Positions 1 to 9,409 of a stretch of 64,000 nucleotides of DNA are shown here, piece after piece. Position numbers and translations under genes: made by a program. The first letter of the stretch is position 1; every line of letters starts with the position of its first letter. The stretch comes from CAMFLJ01 sp963702555. GTDB taxonomy: Bacteria > Actinomycetota > Acidimicrobiia > Acidimicrobiales > Acidimicrobilacustridaceae. The notes beneath the pieces are model-generated. The model had not been told where the DNA came from, did no database searches, and saw only the letters and a list, made by a program, of their open reading frames with translations. The DNA lies in contig CAVPCW010000012.1 of the NCBI GenBank assembly GCA_963702555.1, positions 186,001 to 250,000 of the forward strand, given 5' to 3'.

Positions 1-286
1 AGGCGATGTGCCGCGGCGGGTCCATCGCCAGGATCATGTCCCGCATGCGGGCGAGCCGCTCCGGGTCCATGTCCTCGATCACCACGCCCCCCGTCTCGGC
101 GGAGAAGAGCCTGGGGTTGCGGGACACGTGCACCACGTCGGCATGGGTGAGCACCGCCCAGAACCCCGGCTCGTCGGGCATGTCCTGCCAGTAGACGGGC
201 TGGGTCTGGCGCAGCTCCGTCAACAGCTCGTGCGGTGGTCCCTCGACGAAGACGTCCGGATCCCAGAGGTCGACGAGCTCGCTCAC
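1..286 (-). CDS. Cytochrome P450, N-terminal part (gene runs off the window)
   Basis: Reading the minus strand from a GTG at 286 gives about 95 residues starting VSELVDLWDPDVF and running off the left edge. The pattern is that of a soluble bacterial P450 N-terminus: a short lead, a segment ending 'PVYWQDM', 'GFWAVLTHADVVHVSRNP', then 'LFSAE' and 'MDPPRHIA', which resembles the B-helix to C-helix region where substrate contact begins. The haem-binding Cys loop lies outside the window, so activity cannot be judged. It is divergent from the plus-strand genes at 402-2393, a pairing common in actinobacterial lipid, steroid or xenobiotic degradation loci. That context is inference; the family call is fairly secure. 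Confidence 0.8.
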   Translation of the reverse strand, partial: MSELVDLWDPDVFVEGPPHELLTELRQTQPVYWQDMPDEPGFWAVLTHADVVHVSRNPRLFSAETGGVVIEDMDPERLARMRDMILAMDPPRHIA

Positions 287-401
287 GGTGTTCCCCCTTC
301 GGTCCGAGCCCCCCGGCGTCGGAACAGCCCCGATTGTGGCCCAGCTACTCTCGGCCGTCACGCCCCTCGGGGCGGGGGGAACCAGACCAGGGGGATGTGA
401 C

Positions 402-1500
402 GTGCCGGTACCGCTCGACGAGCACCCGATCCATCAGGGCCCGCAGACGATGAAGTACTTCGTCACCAGCGACCGCAACGTCTACGACCGCTGCATCATG
501 CACGCCCTCTCCCCCGACGGTTCGCACCAGCTCGCCGCCGGGCTCGGCGTGTACCCCCACGTGGGCGTCATCGACTGCTACGTGGCCACCCGGCGGGGCC
601 GCTCGCTCACCTCGCTGCGCACCTCGGGCGCGCTGAGCGACGACCGCATGCGCCAGGAGGTCGGGCCGATGCGCGTCGAGGTCGTCGAGGGCCTGAAGAC
701 CGTCCGCTTCGTGTGCGACGCCCCGGCCGACGGCGTGGAGATCGACCTCACCTGGCACGGCGCCTTCCCGGCGATCGACGAGCCCCGCCACATCCGCCGC
801 AGCGGCGACGACGTCATCCTCGACGCGTTCCGCTTCGTGCAGACCGCCACCGTCACCGGCACGGTCGCCATCGACGGCGAGGAGATCGACGCCACCGCCG
901 ACGGCTGGACCGGAGCCCGCGACCGCTCGTGGGGCATCCGCCCCGTCGGGCAGGGTGCTCCGGGAGGCAAGCCGGTCGAGCCCGGCATGTGGTGGTGCTG
1001 GATCCCCCTGCGCTTCGACGACTTCGCGCTCGATGCTGGTGCTCGAGGAGGACCCCGACGGGTACCGCACCATCAACGAGGCCGTGCGGGTGTGGCCCGA
1101 CGGCCGCATCGAGCAGCTGGGCTGGGCCGAGCCGAAGGTCGAGTACCGCTCGGGGACGCGCTACCCCACCCGCGCCCGCATCGGCCTGCGCGAGCGGAGC
1201 GGACGAGAGCTCGAGCTCGACATCGAGCCCCTCGGCCCGATGCCGCTGTCGGTCGGCCTGGGCTACGGGCCCGACGACGACGGCTGGAACCACGGCCGCT
1301 GGATGGGCGAGAGCTGGACCCAGCGCGTCGACCACGACCTCGACGACCCGGCCGTCGAGGCACGGGTGGCCTGGAGCATGATCGACCACGCCGCCCGCGC
1401 CACCCTCGACGGGCACGTCGGCTACGGCATCTTCGAGCACTTCGCCCTCGGTCGCCACGACCCGAGTGGCTTCGCCGACCTCACCACGATGGCCCCCTGA
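402..1500 (+). CDS. Lipocalin/AttH-like hypothetical protein (one frameshift)
   Basis: About 365 residues begin at GTG 402 (VPVPLDEHPIHQG). The frame must shift near 1025-1035; the downstream part continues with 'MLVLEEDPDGYRTINEAV' and ends at the TGA at 1498-1500. A central 'GARDRSWGIRPVG' resembles the R-x-SWG-R signature of the AttH/tocopherol-cyclase-like beta-barrel proteins found beside P450s and short-chain dehydrogenases in actinobacterial catabolic clusters. No signal peptide or membrane segment is visible. It ends 11 bases before the flavin oxidoreductase and is probably co-transcribed with it. Function is unknown; a lipid-binding or isomerase-like role is only a guess. The frameshift looks like a sequencing indel because both halves read well. 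Confidence 0.6.
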
Positions 1501-1511
1501 GAGGACCACCC

Positions 1512-2393
1512 ATGGACATCGCAATGACCCTGCCGACGATGGTCGCCCACGACCGGGCCGACACGCTGGCCTGGTGCCGGTCGGTCGACGAGGGCCCCTG
1601 GTCGAGCCTCGCCATCCCCGAGCGCATCACCTACCCGGCCCACAACTGGGTGGTCGAGGCCTCGGCCGCCGCCGCCCTCACCGAGCGGGTGCGGCTCTGG
1701 ACCACGATCATCGTCCTCCCCGCCCACGACGCGGTCGACGTGGCCAAGCAGACCGCCTCGATCGACGTGCTGAGCGCCGGGCGCCTCACGGTGGGCGTGG
1801 GGGTCGGCGGTCGTGAGCACGACTACCGGGCGATCAACGGCTCGTTCGAGCGCCGCTGGGCGCGCATGGACGAGCAGGTCGCCACCATGCGCCGCATCTG
1901 GGCCGGCGAGCCGCCCTTCGAGGGCGCCGACCCGGTCGGCCCTCCCCCGGTGCAGGCCGGCGGCCCCCCGATCGTCGCCGGCGTCATGGGCCCGAAGGCG
2001 CTGGCCCGCGCCTCGAAGTGGGCGGTCGGCGTCGACGACGGCGGCACCGTCTTCGGCATCGACCCGGCCGCCGTGGCGGCCTCGTTCGACCGCATCCGCC
2101 AGGCCTGGGCCGACGCCGGGCGCACCGAGACCCCCCACCTGTCGGTGAGCCTCTGGTACGCCCTCGGCGACGGCGCCGACGAACGCCTCCGCGACTACGG
2201 CTACTCGTACATGAAGATCTTCGGCGACGACCTCGCCTCGGCGATGGCCGGGATGCTCACCATGTCGACGCCCGCCGCGCTGGCCGAGGCGGTGGCCACC
2301 CTCGACGAGCTCGGCTGCGACGAGCTGTTCCTGGTGCCCACCACCGCCGACGTCACCGAGCTCGACCGCACCCGCGAGGCCCTCGGCATCTGA
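1512..2393 (+). CDS. LLM-class flavin-dependent oxidoreductase
   Basis: An intact 293-residue protein starts at ATG 1512, 11 bases after the preceding stop. It has the luciferase-like TIM-barrel pattern: an N-terminal strand 'MDIAMTLPTMV', 'SLAIPERITYPAHNW', 'VRLWTTIIVLPAHDAVDVAKQ', then the hallmark 'LSAGRLTVGVGVGGREHDY' with a following R/W-rich helix, 'GGPPIVAGVMGPKALARA' and a C-terminal 'DELFLVPTT'. The family uses FMN or F420 to oxidise or reduce varied substrates; which cofactor applies here cannot be read from sequence. Together with the neighbouring P450 and AttH-like gene it suggests a small oxidative catabolic module. Confidence 0.85.
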   Translation: MDIAMTLPTMVAHDRADTLAWCRSVDEGPWSSLAIPERITYPAHNWVVEASAAAALTERVRLWTTIIVLPAHDAVDVAKQTASIDVLSAGRLTVGVGVGGREHDYRAINGSFERRWARMDEQVATMRRIWAGEPPFEGADPVGPPPVQAGGPPIVAGVMGPKALARASKWAVGVDDGGTVFGIDPAAVAASFDRIRQAWADAGRTETPHLSVSLWYALGDGADERLRDYGYSYMKIFGDDLASAMAGMLTMSTPAALAEAVATLDELGCDELFLVPTTADVTELDRTREALGI

Positions 2394-2409
2394 TCCGACC
2401 GCGCCGCGA

Positions 2410-3700
2410 TCAGACGCCGAACAGCGTCTCGGCCCACCAGCCGCCGGGCTGCACGCCCGGCGGCACCGCGAACACGGCCGAGCCCACGTGCTTGATGTAC
2501 TCGTTGAGCAGGTCCGACGCGGCCAGGCGCTGCTGCATCGGCACGAACTGCGCCCGCGGGTCGCGCTGGAAGGCGATGAAGAAGAGGCCGGCGTCGAGCT
2601 GGCCCACCCGGGGGTCGAGCCCGTCGGTGTAGTTGTAGCCCCGGCGCAGGATGTGGATCCCGAGGGCGTCCTGGTTGGCCAGCGCCACGTGGGCGTTCGG
2701 GTCGATCAAGGGCTGACCGGCCGCGTCGGTGGCGGTGAGGTCGATCGGGTCGAACTCCCCGGTGCGGCCGAGCGGTGCACCGGACGAGCGGACCCGCCCG
2801 ATGGTCCTCTCCTGGTCGGCGAGCGACGAGCGGTCCCAGACCTCGATCAGGTTCCGGATCCGTCGGGTGACCATGTAGCTGCCACCGACCATCCACGCCG
2901 GCTCGTCACCGGGCGCAACCCACACGTTCTCGTCGAGCTCGGCCGTGCCGGCCCGGAGGTTGTCGGTGCCGTCCTTGAAGCCCAGCAGGTTGCGAGGCGT
3001 GCTCTGGCCCGTGGTGGTCGACGACGTGCGACCGAAGCCCTCCTGCGACCAGCGCACCCGCACGACGCCCCGACCCATCCGCGTGAGGTTGCGGATGGCG
3101 TGGAACAGCACCTGGGGGTCGTCACCGCAGGCCTGCAGGCACAGGTCGCCACCGCTGCGGGCCGCGTCGAGGGCGTCACCCGGGAAGGCCGGGAGGTCGG
3201 CCAGGCGGCCGGGCGGGCCGAGGCCAGGCCGAACCGGTCGACCCCGCCGCTCTCGAACAGCGACGGGCCCACGCCCAAGGTCAGGGTGAGCCGGGCGGGA
3301 TGGAGGCCCTCGGCCTCGCCCGTGTCGGTCGGCGGCAGGGCGGCGCTCGAGGCCGGAGCGTCGATCGGGCCACCACCGGTCAGCCGCTCCGCGGCGCCGG
3401 TCCAGTCGCGGAGCAACTGCTCGAGCTCGGCCCGGCGGGTGGTGACCACGTCGAACGAGGCGAACAGCAGCCGGTCCTGGGCGGCGGTGGCGATGCCGGC
3501 CTGGTGGGCGCCGCGGAACGGGACCGGCCGGAGTCGGTGCCCGTGTCGTCGCTCGCCGCCGCCACGCCGATCGCCCCCCCGGCGAGGCTGCCGACGGCGA
3601 GCCCGCCGGCGGCGGCACCCGCCACCGCCAGCAGACGTCGCCGTGAGATGCCGCGGCCGGCGCCCTCGGCCTCCGGGCCGATGTCGTCCCGGCCGGTCAC
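2410..3700 (-). CDS. efeB: Dyp-type peroxidase / deferrochelatase EfeB (two frameshifts)
   Basis: Read on the minus strand from GTG 3700, the protein opens with a Tat signal: 'GISRRRLLAVAG' followed by an Ala/Gly-rich hydrophobic stretch. After a frame break near 3535 it continues 'VPFRGAHQAGIATAAQDRL', the Dyp/EfeB N-terminal motif. After a second break near 3225 it runs cleanly to the TGA at 2410. The GxxDG haem motif appears as 'GFKDGTDN', followed by 'AHVALANQDALG' and 'ILRRGYNYTDG'. EfeB is a periplasmic haem peroxidase that acts with EfeO in iron acquisition. The start overlaps the efeO stop (GTGA), indicating translational coupling. Total length, about 430 residues, fits the family, so the breaks are most likely indel errors. 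Confidence 0.88.
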
Positions 3701-4863
3701 TGCAGGACCAGGGCCGCCACCCGTGACAGCGGCTCGGCGAGGGCGTCGACGGCGGCCGACAGCTCGGCGGTCTGTGCGGTGGTCAGGTCGGTGTAGAGCA
3801 CGAAGCCGTTGGCCGGGCCGCCGGGCACGGCGTACGGAGCGAGGGCCGCGTCGAGCGCGGCGAAGCGGTCGTCGATCGTCGTCACCAGTTCGGACTGGTC
3901 GGCGGCCAGCAGGGGGACCACGGCGTCGAAGGCGGCCTTGGCCCCGGCGACGTTGCGCGTCGAAGTCGGCAAGGTCGGTGTGGGAGTAGCGGTCCTCCTC
4001 GCCGGTGATCTTGGAGGCGGAGACCTCGTTGAGCAGCTCGACCGCGCCGTTGGCGATCTGGGCGGGCTCGAGCTCGACGGTCGGGATGGAGTCGCGCAGC
4101 GTCGTCATGTCCACCACCAACTGATCGGCGACCGGGCCCATCCCGGCCGGTGGTCTGGTCGACCCACAGGGCCTGCTCGATGCGGTGGAAGCCGGTCCAC
4201 TCCTCGAGGGGCACGTCGCCCTCACGGGCGTCGATCAGCGGATCGAGGTCACCGAAGCTCTCGGCGATGGGCTCGATCGACTCGTAGGGCTCCCGGGCCC
4301 AGGCGAAGAGCGACTGCGCCTCGGCCAGGTCGCCGGCATTGACCGCCGCGGCGAACTGCTCGGCCCGCACGACGCCCTCGTCGGCCTGTTGCTGGACGTA
4401 GGTGAGGTAGGTGGTGACGGCCGCCTGCTGGGCGGCGGGGTCACCGGTCTGGCCCGTGTCGGCCTCCGCCACCTCGAGGGTGCCGTACTCCTTCGACCCA
4501 CCGGGGCAGTAGGTCGTGTAGCTGCCGGCCTCGAGGTTCAGGGAGAACGACGACTCGAGCCCGGGGCCGACGTTCTCGGCCTCGCCGAGGACGCGCCCTT
4601 GTCCTCGGTCATCAGCTCGAACTCGGTGACGCCCGCGGAGTCCTCGTTGGAGACGGCGAAGGTCGTGGCGCCGGCCTTGGCGCTCATCGAGTTGGGCTCG
4701 CAGCCGAGGTCGGAAAGGGCGACCTCGACCACCTGTACCGAGGGGTCGTCGGACGGCGACCTTCTTCTCGGTGCACCCGGCGGCGCCGAGCACCGCCAGC
4801 ACCACGACCAGACCGCGACCCTGACCCTGAACCTGACCCTGACCCGATGCTGCGAACACGCAT
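3697..4863 (-). CDS. efeO: Iron uptake lipoprotein EfeO: cupredoxin plus M75 domain (several frameshifts)
   Basis: About 385 residues on the minus strand. A lipoprotein signal reads 'GLVVVLAVLGAAGC'. In a shifted frame a cupredoxin-like domain follows ('VVEVALSDLGCEPNSMSAKA ... TTFAVSNED', later 'SFSLNLEAGSYTTYCPGG'). Then comes the imelysin/M75 domain with the iron-binding HxxE motif in 'EWTGFHRIEQALW', and a C-terminal part ending 'LSRVAALVLQ'. Breaks lie near 4140, 3965, 4590 and 4750. EfeO is the extracytoplasmic ferrous-iron binding component of EfeUOB. The ATG at 4863 is my preferred start, but a hexameric CTGACC repeat at 4817-4845 falls in the signal peptide and makes the N-terminus uncertain. 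Confidence 0.85.
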
Positions 4864-4905
4864 GCACGATGCCTCGCTCCTGTGATGAGGTGGGCATGTT
4901 GGCAG

Positions 4906-4925
4906 ATGATAGGGCTCCCTAACAA
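4906..4925 (-). promoter_or_regulatory. Candidate DtxR/IdeR-like iron box and -10 upstream of efeO
   Basis: A locally AT-rich stretch about 45 bases before the efeO start holds the palindrome TAGGG-CT-CCCTA (4910-4921). On the minus strand it reads TTAGGGAGCCCTAT, matching the outer TTAGG and CTA parts of the actinobacterial iron box only partly (about 11 of 19 positions by eye). TATCAT at 4911-4906 could serve as a -10. The position suits iron repression of efeOB. This is a weak match and could be coincidence. Confidence 0.35.
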
Positions 4926-4965
4926 GATGTGGATTGGTGAGCCGTACTCGTGCGGCGGAGGCGGA

Positions 4966-5786
4966 TCAGCCGGCAACCCCCGCCGGCCCGGTGCCGGTCG
5001 AGGTGGCGACGGCGTCGAGGCCGTCCTGGGCCGGCGCGCTCGCGGTGGCTGAGGTTGGTGACGAGGACGATGGCCGAGGCGGTGGCCGCACGGCGGCGAG
5101 GGCCCCGCGAGCCCTGACCCAGGCCCCGGCGGCCACCACGCCGACGGCGAACATCACGCCGATGGTCGCGAGGCGCACCGGACGGCGCAGGGCGCCGAAG
5201 CGACGGTGCACGGCCAGCAGGCGGTCGGTGGTGGTGATCGAGCGACCGGCGTAGATGGCCATGCCCCGCACGAGGCCGAACCCGGCGCCGATGGCGAGGG
5301 CGACCAACGGGTTGCCCGTCAGCGCGGTCAACAGGATCGTGAGGTACATGCCGGCCGTGGTGATGTAGGTGGCCAGGCCGCAGCCGATCTGCCAGCCGAA
5401 GCCACCTCCGTAGACCCAGGCCCGGTACTGGTCGAGCCAGCGCTCGTTGACCTGCCGGCCGTGGAACGGGATGTGGAGGCCGAACGGGTCGAGGTCGGAG
5501 GCGGCGCACACCAGGGCGGCGACGGTGGCGATGCCGAGGGCGGTCGAGGTCGACACGCCGAGGGCCCCCACCACCGCGGCCAGGCCGGCCATGAGCGCCC
5601 CGAGGGTGAGCCCACCGAGCACCGCACCGGCCACGAACCACCGGGCGGTCACCGACCACCGGCGGCCCCGTCCGGCCTCGGCCAGCGGTGTGACGGTGGA
5701 GAGCATCGACAGGCCACAGGGGGACCAGGTCCCCCGCACGGCGGCCGCCGCAGCGGTCACGATCGCCAGCACCACACGATGGTCAC
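4966..5786 (-). CDS. Polytopic membrane protein in the efeU position (CcdA/DsbD-like guess)
   Basis: About 270 residues on the minus strand with six to eight hydrophobic segments and a conserved-looking N-terminal 'RGTWSPCGLSMLSTVTPLAEAGRG', then 'FVAGAVLGGLTLGALMAG', 'YGGGFGWQIGCGLATYITTAG' and 'GFGLVRGMAIYAGRSI'. A GGAGGAG ribosome site (5798-5792) points to GTG 5786, which needs a one-base correction to join the main frame at 5775. It lacks the REXXE motifs of the FTR1/EfeU iron permease although it sits just upstream of efeO-efeB. The SPCG near the first membrane segment recalls CcdA/DsbD-type thiol carriers, but I do not firmly recognise the family. The low-complexity C-terminal 40 residues may also be shifted. 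Confidence 0.55.
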
Positions 5787-6041
5787 GGGAGCTCCTCCAC
5801 ACAGGGCGACAGAGGGACAGGGTAGGCGGCCCGCTCCGTGCCCGCCGCCACCCGGACCTCCCGGTCCAGCGCGACGTGGGTACCCTCCGGCGCCATGCAG
5901 CCCGACGTGCCGGCAACCACAGGGCGACCCACCTGACCCGATGACCCGGAGTCGGCCAGGGTTTCCCGTGCTCGGTGGGGACCAGTCCGTCCGCGTGCAG
6001 CCCCCGACCGCGACCAGTCCCCGGCCGGGGGGCGTCTGACC

Positions 6042-8908
6042 ATGGGCCTCGTCCTGGCGCTGCACGCCGCGATCGGCTTCGGCCTGCTCCTGCGCAGCCG
6101 CATGGGCACGTTCGCCGTGGTCATCGGCCTGGTGGCCCCGCTCGGCGCGCTGGCGTGGTGGTGCACCCACCTCGGCACGGTGCTCGACGGCGGGGTGATC
6201 GAGGAGACCCACCGCTGGGTCCCGACCCTCGACCTCACCCTCGACCTGCGCTTCGACGGGTTCGCGGCGCTGATGGTGCTCATCGTGTCCGGCATCGGGG
6301 TGGCCGTGTTCGCCTACGCCGCGTCGTACTTCGGCGCGGGGGTCCACATGGGCCGTCTCATCGGCCTGCTCACCCTGTTCAGCGGCGCCATGCTCGGCGT
6401 CGTCCTCGCCGACAACCTCCTGCTGCTCTACGGCTTCTGGGAGCTGACGTCGGTCACCTCGTTCCTGCTCATCGGCGACCAGTACCGCCTGCCGGCTGCC
6501 CGGTCGGCGGCGCTCCAGGCGATCCTGGTCACCGGCGCCGGCGGGTTGGCGATGCTGTTCGGCTTCGTGATCCTCGGCACGCAGGCCGGCACCTACCGCT
6601 TGAGCGCGATCCTCGCCGACCCCCCTGCCGGCGCCGCCGTGACCGCGGCGCTCGTGCTGATCGCCGTCGGCGCCTTCACCAAGTCGGCCCAGTACCCGTT
6701 CCACGGCTGGCTGCCCGGGGCGATGGTCGCCCCGACCCCCGTCAGCGCCTACCTCCACTCGGCCACCATGGTGAAGGCGGGGGTGTACCTCATCGCCCGC
6801 CTGGCGCCCGTCTTCGCCGTGTTGGCGACTGGATGGCGGCCCCTCGTCGTCGGGGTGGGCCTCCTGTCGATGGTCGGCGGCGGGCTCAGGGCGCTGCGCC
6901 AGCACGACCTCAAGCTCCTCCTCGCCTACGGCACCATCAGCCAGCTCGGCTTCATGGTCGTGCTCTTCGGCGTGGGGCTCGAAGCGGCCACCCTCGCGGG
7001 CTGCGCGGTGATCCTCGCCCACGCCTTGTTCAAGGCCACCCTCTTCATGATCGTGGGCGTGGTCGACCACGGCACCGGCACGCGCGACATCCGGCGCCTC
7101 CCCGCTCTCGGGCCGGAGTGGCGCTCCACCGCGTCGCCGCCGTCGTGGCCGCCGCCTCGATGGCCGGGGTCCCGCTCACGTTCGGGTTCGTGGCCAAGGA
7201 GCTCGGCCTCGAGTCCTTCCTCGACGGCGGGGTGGAGGGCAGTGGCCTGGTGCTCGCCGTCATCGTTCTCGGGTCCGCGCTCACCGCGGCCTACGCCGCC
7301 CGCTTCGTCGGCGGCCTGTACGGACGCTTCGGCGACGGGCCCGACACGCCCCTGTCGTCCCTCCCGGTCGCCGCCGAGCCCGCCCTGCCGGTCCCCGCCA
7401 CCCATGCCCCGGGATGGGCCTTCCTCGCCCCGCCGCTCGCACTCACGGCCCTCACCGTGATCTTCGGCCTCGCTCCACGCGCTCCTCGACGGCCTCATCG
7501 GCAGCGCGGCCGGCGCCCTCGACGGGGCCACGGTGGTGGCCCACCTGGCGGTGTGGCACGGGCTCAACGCCGCCCTCCTGCTCTCGGGGGTCGCCCTCGC
7601 GGGCGGTGGCCTGCTGTACCTCTGGCGCCGGCGCGTCGACCGGGTGCTGGCGATCGGGTCCGCCCTGCCCACCGGCAGCGACGGCTACCACGCCACGGTC
7701 GCCGGGCTGTTGCGCAGCGCCGACCGGGTCACGGGCGTCGTCCAGAGCGGCTCGATGCCGGTGTATCTCGGCGTGATCCTGGCCACAGCGGTCGTGCTCC
7801 CGGGCGTGGCGCTGCTCAGCTCCTCCGCGTGGGACGGCTGGCCCGATGCCTACGACAGCTGGGTCCAGATCCCGATCGTCGTGCTGATCGTCGCGGTCGC
7901 GTTCGGTGCCGCCGCGGTGCGGCACCGGCTGTCCGCGGCGCTGCTGCTCGGGGTGGCCGGCTACGGGATGGCCGCGCTCTTCGTGGTCCAGGGGGCCCCT
8001 GACCTCGCCCTCACCCAGGCCGCGGTCGAGACGCTCGGCACGGTGCTGTTCGTGCTCGCCCTGCGTCGCCTCCCGGCCCGCTTCGAGCGGCGTTCCACGA
8101 CCGCCACCCGCTCGCTGCGCCTGGTCGTCTCGGTGATGGTCGGGCTGACCGTGTTCGGGTTCGCCCTGGCGGCGGGGTCGGGCAGCCTCCCCGCGACGTC
8201 TCCGGTGAGATGGTCGAGCGATCGCTGCCCGACGGCCACGGCCGCAACGTCGTGAACGTCATCCTGGTCGACTTCCGAGGCCTCGACACCCTCGGGGAGA
8301 TCACCGTGCTGGCCGTCGCCGGCATCGGTGCGGTGGCTCTGGCCCGGGCCGGACGCCGGCCCCGCGGTGCACCCGCGATGCCGACCTCCGGTCCCGGTGG
8401 GACCAGCCGCCACGCCTTCGTCGAGGTGGTCGTGCGCGCCCTCGTCTACATCGCCTTCACCGTGTCGGTCTTCCTCCTGGTCGCGGGCCACAACGACCCC
8501 GGCGGCGGCTTCGTCGGTGGCCTCGTCGCCGGCGCGGCCGTGGCCCTGCGCTACATCGCCGGCGGGCTCGACGACGTGCGCCGGATGGTGCGCGCGAGGC
8601 CGTGGTCGATCCTCGGGGCCGGCGTGGTGATCGCCGCCCTCACCGCGACCGTGCCGGTGCTGTTCGGCCATCCCGTGCTCGAGAACGCGGTGTGGCACCT
8701 CGACGTGCCGTTGCTCGGCGAGCTCGGCCTCACCTCGGCGCTGTTCTTCGACGTCGGCGTCTACCTGGTCGTGGTGGGCCTCGTGTTCATGGTGTTCGAG
8801 GCCTTCGGCGGCGACAGCCGGGCCATGCCGGACGACGCGCCGGCCCTGGCCGGCCCACTGCTCGACCGCGACCCCGAGCAGCCCGAGCCGCAGGAGGCGA
8901 CGCGATGA
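6042..8908 (+). CDS. mnhA: Mrp Na+/H+ antiporter subunit A with fused B domain (three frameshifts)
   Basis: About 955 residues starting at ATG 6042. The N-terminal part is a NuoL-like proton channel: 'LLLYGFWELTSVTSFLLIG' with the conserved membrane Glu, 'FTKSAQYPFHGWLPGAMVAP', 'SAYLHSATMVKAGVYL', and 'ISQLGFMV'. After breaks near 7125 and 7475 the MrpA C-terminal DUF4040 region follows ('AALFVVQGAPDLALTQAAVE'). After another near 8205 comes the MrpB module ('VEVVVRALVYIAFTVSVFLL', 'GHNDPGGGFVGGLVAGAAVA'). The A/B fusion is the usual actinobacterial form, and length fits once indels are corrected. The stop overlaps mnhC (ATGA). The multi-subunit complex exports Na+ in exchange for H+ and gives alkali and salt tolerance. 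Confidence 0.9.
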
Positions 8909-9409
8909 ACGTCCTGCTCGCCGCCGCGGCCGGGACGCTCTTCGCCATCGGCACCTACCTGGGGCTCCAGCGGAAGCTGAGCCGGATCATCATCGGCCTC
9001 GGCCTCCTCGCCCACGGCGCCAACCTCCTGTTCGTCACCGCCGGCACACGCGGCCTACCCCGCGCTCATCGGCGACGGCGAACCGGAGGAGTTGAGCGAC
9101 CCGCTCCCCCAGGCCCTGACTCTCACCGCCATCGTCATCACCTTCGGCGTCACCGCGTTCCTGTTGGCGCTGGCCTACCGGAGCTGGCTCCTCACCAGCG
9201 ACGACGAGGTCGAGCACGACCTGGCCGACCTCGACATCCGGCTGGGGCTCGGCGGCCAGGAGGACGACGCCGACCTGCTCGACCTCACCGACGACGAGAT
9301 CGACGACCTGATCGAGCTCGCCGAGGCGGACGCTGGCGACACCCCCGATGCCTCCGACGCCCCCGAGACACGCCACGACGACGGCGAGCCGACCGGAGGC
9401 GCGCCGTGA
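8905..9409 (+). CDS. mnhC: Mrp antiporter subunit C (one frameshift)
   Basis: A NuoK-like small membrane subunit of about 167 residues starting at ATG 8905, overlapping the mnhA stop by four bases. It has 'GTYLGLQRKLSRIIIGLGLLAHGANLL', a frame break near 9050, then 'DPLPQALTLTAIVITFGVTAFLLALAYR', the typical third helix of MnhC/MrpC. The C-terminal 70 residues are very acidic ('DDEVEHDLADLD ... DDEIDDLIELAEAD'), longer than in many MrpC proteins. It ends GTGA-coupled to mnhD. Subunit C is required for assembly of the antiporter. Confidence 0.88.

Noticed and set aside
288..2393. A single long protein covering the lipocalin-like and flavin oxidoreductase genes
   Set aside because: The middle portion is Arg/Pro-rich noise produced by an indel near 1030; a real stop at 1500 and a real start at 1512 separate two proteins.
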